Made by a program: the position numbers and the translations under genes. The notes beneath the pieces are model-generated. The model was not told where the DNA came from, did not search any database, and saw only the letters and a program-made list of their open reading frames with translations. A stretch of 27,020 nucleotides of DNA from Prevotella sp. (GTDB lineage Bacteria > Bacteroidota > Bacteroidia > Bacteroidales > Bacteroidaceae): assembly GCA_016291915.1 (NCBI GenBank), contig JAEEZP010000028.1:1-27020 (forward strand). Reading direction: 5' to 3'. Shown here piece by piece: positions 22,646-27,020 of the stretch (positions are counted from its first letter, which is position 1; each line of letters opens with the position of its first letter).

Positions 22646-22800
22646 AATATAGGTTACTGTACCTTATAGGTACAAAAATCTTTTACATAACCTATGCGAG
22701 TAGGTCAACTATTCATGCGCATGCAAACTCCTTAAGGAAGCAATGCTACTACCGAGGAAATAACATTATTATCAATTAAATAATCTAATTTCAATCATTT
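22646..22800 (+). promoter_or_regulatory. Long, possibly structured leader of frdCAB
   Basis: TGTACCT-TAT-AGGTACA (22658-22674) forms a 7-bp hairpin just after the predicted start of transcription. Further on, the perfect palindrome TCCTTAAGGA (22729-22738) could be enclosed by pairing of upstream AGTA and GCAT with the downstream ATGCTACT. No known riboswitch class is recognised. Confidence 0.35.
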
Positions 22801-23496
22801 ATGTGGTTAATCAATTCATCTATCGGACGAAAAGTGGTAATGTCGGTGACCGGCATCTGCCTCATTTTGTTCCTGACGTTCCACTGCTGTATGAACGTCG
22901 CGGCCCTCTTCTCTGGTGAGGCGTATAACACGATTTGTGAACTGTTGGGTGCCAACTGGTATGCTCTTGTGGCTACCTTGGGTCTGGCATTCCTGGCTGT
23001 TGTTCACATTGTCTATGCTTTCTGGCTCACCATGCAGAACAGAAAGGCCCGTGGTACAGAGCGGTATGATGTGACAGAGAGAAGAAGTGAGGTGTCTTGG
23101 GCATCTCAGAACATGCTCGTGCTGGGTATCATCATCTTGCTCGGACTGTTGCTCCACCTGTTCAATTTCTGGTACAACATGATGTTTGCAGAGATTGTAG
23201 GCATGGAGACAGCACTTTCTCCCACCGATGGTTTCGGTTGGATCGTGGAGACCTTCAAGAACCCCGTGTTCGTAGTGCTCTACATCATCTGGCTCGTAGC
23301 TATCTGGTTCCATCTCTCTCATGGTTTCTGGAGTGCTCTGCACACCCTTGGCTGGAGTGGTAAGATCTGGCAGAAGCGCTGGCAGTGCATCGGTATTATC
23401 TATGTAACGATCCTCATGGCTCTGTTCCTCATCGTTGTGCTGGCCTTTGCCTTCGGTTGCGCCCCCAGTCTGTGCGCTGGTAGCTGTGCTGCCTAA
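22801..23496 (+). CDS. frdC: Fumarate reductase/succinate dehydrogenase cytochrome b558 membrane anchor
   Basis: This 231-residue subunit anchors FrdAB in the inner membrane and passes electrons from menaquinol. It has five hydrophobic segments: VVMSVTGICLILFLTFHCCMN (about 13-33), YALVATLGLAFLAVVHIVYAF (about 57-78), NMLVLGIIILLGLLLHLF (about 103-121), PVFVVLYIIWLVAIWFHLSHG (about 154-175) and CIGIIYVTILMALFLIVVLAFAF (about 196-219). Histidines in helices 1-4 (FHCC, VHIVY, LHLFNFW, HLSHGFW) fit the two haem b groups of the b558 family. The C-terminus is cysteine-rich (GCAPSLCAGSCAA). It is the first gene of frdCAB, 37 bases before frdA. Confidence 0.95.
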   Translation: MWLINSSIGRKVVMSVTGICLILFLTFHCCMNVAALFSGEAYNTICELLGANWYALVATLGLAFLAVVHIVYAFWLTMQNRKARGTERYDVTERRSEVSWASQNMLVLGIIILLGLLLHLFNFWYNMMFAEIVGMETALSPTDGFGWIVETFKNPVFVVLYIIWLVAIWFHLSHGFWSALHTLGWSGKIWQKRWQCIGIIYVTILMALFLIVVLAFAFGCAPSLCAGSCAA

Positions 23497-23533
23497 TCAT
23501 CATTATGAATGTAAACTTTAAGAATGAAACACT

Positions 23534-25516
23534 ATGACAAAAGTATTAAATTCTAGAATACCTGAAGGACCGGTAGCTGAGAAATGGAAGGAGTATAAGG
23601 CTCATCAGCGTTTGGTAAACCCGAAGAACAAACTGAAGCTCGACGTGATCGTGGTAGGTACCGGTCTGGCCGGTGCATCCGCAGCAGCCTCACTTGGTGA
23701 GATGGGCTTCAACGTATTGAATTTCTGTATCCAGGACTCTCCCCGTCGTGCACACTCCATCGCTGCCCAGGGAGGTATCAATGCCGCTAAGTGCTATCAG
23801 AACGATGGTGACTCTGTGTACCGTCTGTTCTACGACACCGTGAAGGGTGGTGACTACCGTGCCCGCGAAGCCAATGTATATCGTCTGGCAGAGGTGTCCA
23901 ACAATATTATCGACCAGTGTGTGGCACAGGGTGTTCCCTTCGCCCGTGAGTATGGCGGTATGCTTGCCAACCGTTCGTTCGGTGGTGCACAGGTATCCCG
24001 TACGTTCTATGCCAAGGGACAGACCGGTCAGCAGCTCCTCCTCGGTGCATACTCCTCACTGATGTGCCAGGTGAATGCCAAGAAGGTGAAGCTCTACACC
24101 CGTTATGAGATGGAAGACGTGGTGATCGTCAACGGTCGCGCACGTGGTATCATCGCCAAGAACCTCGTTACCGGTAAGCTCGAGCGCTTCAGCGCCAATG
24201 CCGTTGTCATCGGTACCGGTGGTTATGGCAATGCTTACTTCCTCTCTACCAATGCCATGGGCTGCAACTGCACCGCCGCTATCCAGTGCTACCGTAAGGG
24301 TGCCGTGATGGCCAACCCATCCTACGTGCAGATCCACCCCACCTGTATCCCCGTTCATGGTGACAAGCAGAGTAAGCTGACGCTGATGTCTGAGTCACTG
24401 CGTAACGACGGACGTATCTGGGTACCGAAGAAACTCGAGGACGCCAAGGCACTGCAGGCAGGAACGAAGAAAGGCTCCGACATCCCTGAGGAAGACCGTG
24501 ACTACTACCTCGAGCGCCGCTATCCCGCCTTCGGTAACCTCGTACCGCGTGACGTCGCCTCCCGCGCCGCCAAGGAGCGTTGCGACAAAGGCTTCGGTGT
24601 CAACAACACCGGTCTCGCCGTATTCCTCGACTTCTCCGAGAGTATCGAGCGCCTTGGCATCGACATCGTACTCCAGCGCTACGGTAACCTCTTCGATATG
24701 TACGAGGAGATCACCGACGTGAACCCCGGTGAGCTCGCCAACGAGATCAACGGCGTGAAGTACTACAACCCGATGATGATCTTCCCGGCCGTACACTATA
24801 CCATGGGAGGTATATGGGTTGACTACGAACTGATGACCACCATCCCGGGACTCTTTGCCATCGGTGAGTGTAACTTCTCCGACCACGGTGCTAACCGCCT
24901 CGGTGCCTCCGCACTGATGCAGGGACTCGCCGACGGTTATTTCGTATTGCCATACACCATACAGAACTACCTTGCCGACCAGGAGATCTGGCCGCGTATC
25001 TCCACCGACCTGCCTGAGTTCGAAGAGGCAGAGAAGGGCGTACAGGCAGAGATCGACCGACTGATGAATATCCACGGCAAGCGCTCCGTCGACTCCATCC
25101 ATAAGGAGCTCGGACACATCATGTGGGAGCATGTAGGTATGGGACGTACCGCTGAGGGACTCCGTGAAGGCCTTAAGAAGCTCAAGAAGATCCGTGAGGT
25201 GTTCAACACCGATCTGTTCATCCCAGGCACCAAGGAAGGCTTGAACATCGAGCTCGACAAGGCTATCCATCTCCGCGACTTCATCCTCATGGGTGAGCTC
25301 GTAGCCAACGACGCCCTCTCACGCAATGAGTCGTGCGGTGGTCACTTCCGTGAGGAATACCAGACAGAGGAAGGCGAGGCTAAGCGTGATGATGAGAACT
25401 TCTTCTATGTAGGTTGCTGGGAGTACCAGGGCAACGACGACACAGCCCCCGTACTGATCAAGGAACCGCTGGAATACGAGGCAATCAAGGTACAAACCCG
25501 TAATTATAAGAATTAA
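23534..25516 (+). CDS. frdA: Fumarate reductase/succinate dehydrogenase flavoprotein subunit (B-type)
   Basis: This catalytic subunit reduces fumarate to succinate on covalent FAD. In order, the 660-residue product shows: the FAD fold VVGTGLAGASAAASLGEMG near residue 41; the FAD-linking histidine in RAHSIAAQGGINAAK near residue 74; VQIHPTCIP near residue 268; SESLRNDGRIWVP near residue 285, the B-type variant of the substrate-arginine motif; HYTMGGIWVD near residue 421; and GECNFSDHGANRLGASAL near residue 444. Codon use is strongly biased to C-ending codons, as in the iorA block, which suggests high expression. In Bacteroidales the complex is thought to act mainly as a fumarate reductase. A foreign cassette separates it from frdB. 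Confidence 0.96.
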   Translation: MTKVLNSRIPEGPVAEKWKEYKAHQRLVNPKNKLKLDVIVVGTGLAGASAAASLGEMGFNVLNFCIQDSPRRAHSIAAQGGINAAKCYQNDGDSVYRLFYDTVKGGDYRAREANVYRLAEVSNNIIDQCVAQGVPFAREYGGMLANRSFGGAQVSRTFYAKGQTGQQLLLGAYSSLMCQVNAKKVKLYTRYEMEDVVIVNGRARGIIAKNLVTGKLERFSANAVVIGTGGYGNAYFLSTNAMGCNCTAAIQCYRKGAVMANPSYVQIHPTCIPVHGDKQSKLTLMSESLRNDGRIWVPKKLEDAKALQAGTKKGSDIPEEDRDYYLERRYPAFGNLVPRDVASRAAKERCDKGFGVNNTGLAVFLDFSESIERLGIDIVLQRYGNLFDMYEEITDVNPGELANEINGVKYYNPMMIFPAVHYTMGGIWVDYELMTTIPGLFAIGECNFSDHGANRLGASALMQGLADGYFVLPYTIQNYLADQEIWPRISTDLPEFEEAEKGVQAEIDRLMNIHGKRSVDSIHKELGHIMWEHVGMGRTAEGLREGLKKLKKIREVFNTDLFIPGTKEGLNIELDKAIHLRDFILMGELVANDALSRNESCGGHFREEYQTEEGEAKRDDENFFYVGCWEYQGNDDTAPVLIKEPLEYEAIKVQTRNYKN

Positions 25517-25536
25517 TTTAGTAAATTAGGATATTG

Positions 25537-25968
25537 GTCGTTTAGTCGTTTAGAGTTATTAGGATGGAGACGCATAAAGATTTGCGTGTTTGGCAGTCAA
25601 GCATAGAGATGGTAACATTAATATATTTGATGACCAAGGCTTTCCCGAAAGACGAGATCTTTGGATTAGTATCGCAGATGCGTCGTGCTGCTATATCAGT
25701 TCCATCCAATATCGCTGAAGGATATGCAAGAGGTACAGACAAGGAGAAACTTCATTTCTTACGTATATCTTCTGGTTCATTATCTGAGATAGAGACACAG
25801 TTGATGCTAAGTTTCAATTTAGGATATATTAGTCAGAAAGAGTTCGATGAATCATCTGAGTTTATTACCTCTGTGTGGAAGCAGTTAAACGCTTTGATCC
25901 GGACAGTAAAGAAAAGAATGCCTGTACAGGATTAGTTACATTCTCTCTTTCCTAAACGACAAAACGAC
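25537..25968. mobile_element. Intervening-sequence-like cassette inserted between frdA and frdB
   Basis: GTCGTTTAGTCGTTTAG (25537-25553) and CTAAACGACAAAACGAC (25952-25968) are inverted repeats matching at 16 of 17 positions. They bound a 432-bp unit that contains only the four-helix-bundle gene. Outside the repeats, 20 bases remain to the frdA stop and 24 to the frdB start, so the rejoined gap would be about 44 bases, close to the 37-base frdC-frdA gap. The unit is AT-rich against GC-rich frdA and frdB. In RNA the ends would form a long stem, as in 23S rRNA intervening sequences. Mobility is inferred from architecture only. Confidence 0.65.
25564..25935 (+). CDS. Four-helix-bundle protein (23S rRNA intervening-sequence/S23 family)
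   Basis: The 123-residue product matches the four-helix-bundle family first seen as open frames in 23S rRNA intervening sequences. Family marks are: KDLRVWQSSIEMVTLIY at residues 5-21; FPKDEIFGLVSQMRRAAISVPSNIAEGYARG near residues 27-58, whose SNIAEG is diagnostic; FLRISSGSLSEIETQL near residues 66-81; and the fourth helix to the C-terminus. The biochemical role is unknown. Relatives include the Avd accessory proteins of diversity-generating retroelements, which bind nucleic acid as pentamers, but no template/variable repeat or reverse transcriptase is present here. Its codons (TTA, ATA, GGA) differ sharply from frdA and frdB. It lies inside the inverted-repeat cassette. Confidence 0.9.
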   Translation: METHKDLRVWQSSIEMVTLIYLMTKAFPKDEIFGLVSQMRRAAISVPSNIAEGYARGTDKEKLHFLRISSGSLSEIETQLMLSFNLGYISQKEFDESSEFITSVWKQLNALIRTVKKRMPVQD

Positions 25969-25992
25969 GAATTCCCCAAACAACCAAATATC

Positions 25993-26748
25993 ATGGCAAA
26001 GAATATATCATTTACAATAAAGTTCTGGCGACAGAACGGTCCCAAGGAGAAAGGTCATTTCGATACCCGTGAGATGCACGACATCCCCGACGATACCTCC
26101 TTCCTGGAGATGCTCGACATCCTCAACGAGGAGCTCATCAACGAAGGCAAGGAGCCTTTCGTCTTCGACCACGACTGTCGCGAGGGTATCTGTGGTATGT
26201 GCTCATTGTATATCAACGGACATCCCCACGGCCCCGCTACCGGCGCTACCACCTGTCAACTTTACATGCGCCGCTTCAAGGATGGCGACGTCATCACTGT
26301 AGAGCCATGGCGTTCAGCAGCCTTCCCAGTGATCAAAGACTGTATGGTCGATCGTAACGCCTTTGATAAGATCATCGCTGCCGGTGGTTACAACACCATC
26401 CGCACCGGACAGGCACAGGATGCCAATGCCATCCTCATTCCCAAGGAGAATGCCGACGAGGCTATGGATGCCGCCAGCTGCATCGGTTGCGGCTGCTGCG
26501 TGGCAGCATGTAAGAACGGCTCCGCCATGCTCTTCGTATCCTCCAAGGTCAGCCAGCTCGCCCTCCTGCCGCAGGGACGTCCTGAGGCAGCCAAGCGTGC
26601 CAAGGCCATGGTCATGAAGATGGAAGAGCTCGGCTTCGGCAACTGCACCAACACCCGCGCCTGCGAGGCTGAGTGCCCGAAGAACGAGAGCATCTCTAAT
26701 ATCGCACGTCTGAACCGCGAGTTCATCAAGGCAAAGCTCAACGACTAA
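25993..26748 (+). CDS. frdB: Fumarate reductase/succinate dehydrogenase iron-sulfur subunit
   Basis: FrdB carries electrons from the cytochrome subunit to FAD through three clusters. The 251 residues show a [2Fe-2S] site CREGICGMC near residues 61-69 with a later cysteine in TTCQLYM near 85, a [4Fe-4S] site in SCIGCGCCVAACKNG near residues 162-175, and a further cysteine set in CTNTRACEAECPKN near residues 218-231. The length is typical. It is separated from frdA by 476 bases containing the four-helix cassette; otherwise the frdC-frdA-frdB order is the usual one. No promoter box is seen between the cassette and frdB, so it probably depends on read-through from 22609. Confidence 0.96.
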   Translation: MAKNISFTIKFWRQNGPKEKGHFDTREMHDIPDDTSFLEMLDILNEELINEGKEPFVFDHDCREGICGMCSLYINGHPHGPATGATTCQLYMRRFKDGDVITVEPWRSAAFPVIKDCMVDRNAFDKIIAAGGYNTIRTGQAQDANAILIPKENADEAMDAASCIGCGCCVAACKNGSAMLFVSSKVSQLALLPQGRPEAAKRAKAMVMKMEELGFGNCTNTRACEAECPKNESISNIARLNREFIKAKLND

Positions 26749-27020
26749 TCATCGGAGGCTGGCACCCCAGAGGCGCCGGCACTCCTTCCTTCCGGGGACA
26801 GATACCACCTTCCGCCACACACCCCAACAGGGACGGCACACGAAGAGGTATGTGTCCCCGAAGTGTGTTGGGGGGGGAGAGATGTTCCTTTTTATTATAT
26901 TATCTCATTTACCCAAAACCAGCCATCCGAATCGCATCATATTCCCCCATACTATCCACGCAGTTTCCAAACGATGTAACAACCCCGCTGATTGTATCCA
27001 CCGCAGCCCAAAACCGAAAT
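26749..27020. other. Region after frdB with a GC-rich hairpin (possible terminator)
   Basis: CCCCAACA (26822-26829) pairs with TGTTGGGG (26866-26873), enclosing a second pairing of GGGAC (26830-26834) with GTCCC (26854-26858). A T-rich run (CCTTTTTATTAT) follows about 15 bases later at 26888-26899. It may end the frd transcript, although the distance to the T run is long. From the right edge a minus-strand frame is open for 36 codons to a TAA at 26909-26911. It could be the end of a gene outside the window, but it has no recognisable motif. Confidence 0.45.

Larger units (their letters stand above)
21936..22800. other. Repeat-dense 865-bp region between divergent acyl-CoA synthetase and frd promoters
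   Basis: No gene is supported. From left to right it holds: the acyl-CoA synthetase promoter; a heptad array; four GCCCCATGCC elements; a 63-bp double-hairpin element; a stretch rich in GAGCG/GCGAG words (22381-22490) that resembles repeat debris; the frd promoter; and a leader of about 155 bases. A 64-codon minus-strand frame at 22221-22415 translates two repeat copies (PIGMGRDVRF, PLGMGRDVRF) and is not a gene. Confidence 0.8.

Noticed and set aside
24395..25270. 291-codon open frame on the minus strand opposite frdA
   Set aside because: It mirrors the strongly C-biased third positions of frdA and has no domain, promoter or independent motif. The frdA reading is certain.
25537..25968. Diversity-generating retroelement, because the four-helix protein resembles Avd
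   Set aside because: There is no reverse transcriptase, no template/variable repeat pair and no adenine-biased variable region in the window.
26909..27020. 36-codon frame open to the right edge on the minus strand
   Set aside because: It is too short and has no recognisable motif. A frame this long is not unlikely by chance, so it is only noted in the description of the region.

Overview
The window reads as chromosome of a Bacteroidales bacterium, most likely Prevotella or a close relative. The reasons are: promoters of the Bacteroidetes type (-7 box TAnnTTTG, -33 TTTG/TTG about 20 bp upstream); start codons mostly without a Shine-Dalgarno sequence; a B-type frdCAB fumarate reductase with a five-helix cytochrome b558 subunit; and the minus-strand order mnmG-apt-uvrC-dtd-mazG-deoC. 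I see no tRNA, rRNA, CRISPR array, prophage or intact insertion sequence.

Layout. 1-3868: housekeeping genes on the minus strand (a GH31 glycosidase cut by the left edge, lgt, ychF, a zinc-ribbon protein). 3997-4932: a lone TupA-type ATP-grasp gene on the plus strand, whose promoter is overlaid by a perfect 14-bp inverted repeat. 5012-8843: polA and a long-chain polyprenyl diphosphate synthase, divergent. 8844-9124: a terminator and a 44-bp tandem repeat. 9125-15532: the block mnmG, apt, uvrC, dtd, a small membrane protein, a MazG-like protein and deoC, all minus. Two parS-like centromere sites lie either side of apt, which together with mnmG suggests the origin-proximal part of the chromosome. 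15733-19244: iorA-iorB-aminotransferase, plus. 19875-21935: an ADP-forming acyl-CoA synthetase, convergent with them. 22801-26748: frdCAB, plus.

How the genes work together. Aminotransferase, indolepyruvate:ferredoxin oxidoreductase and ADP-forming acyl-CoA synthetase make a complete route from (aromatic) amino acids via 2-oxo acids and acyl-CoA to the free acid plus ATP. The adjacent fumarate reductase is the main anaerobic electron sink of this group. The block is therefore coherent with amino-acid fermentation and anaerobic respiration.

Unusual structure. The two longest intergenic regions (19245-19874 and 21936-22800), which flank the acyl-CoA synthetase gene, are packed with dispersed repeats: a GCCCCATGCC element present in about six copies, hairpin elements ending in TTGTAGGGG/CCCCTACAA, and short arrays with a 7- or 8-bp period that tend to sit just after stop codons. 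The most striking item is a 432-bp cassette between frdA and frdB. It holds a four-helix-bundle (23S rRNA intervening-sequence type) gene bounded by 17-bp inverted repeats with one mismatch, so it has the architecture of an rRNA intervening sequence but sits inside a protein-coding operon.
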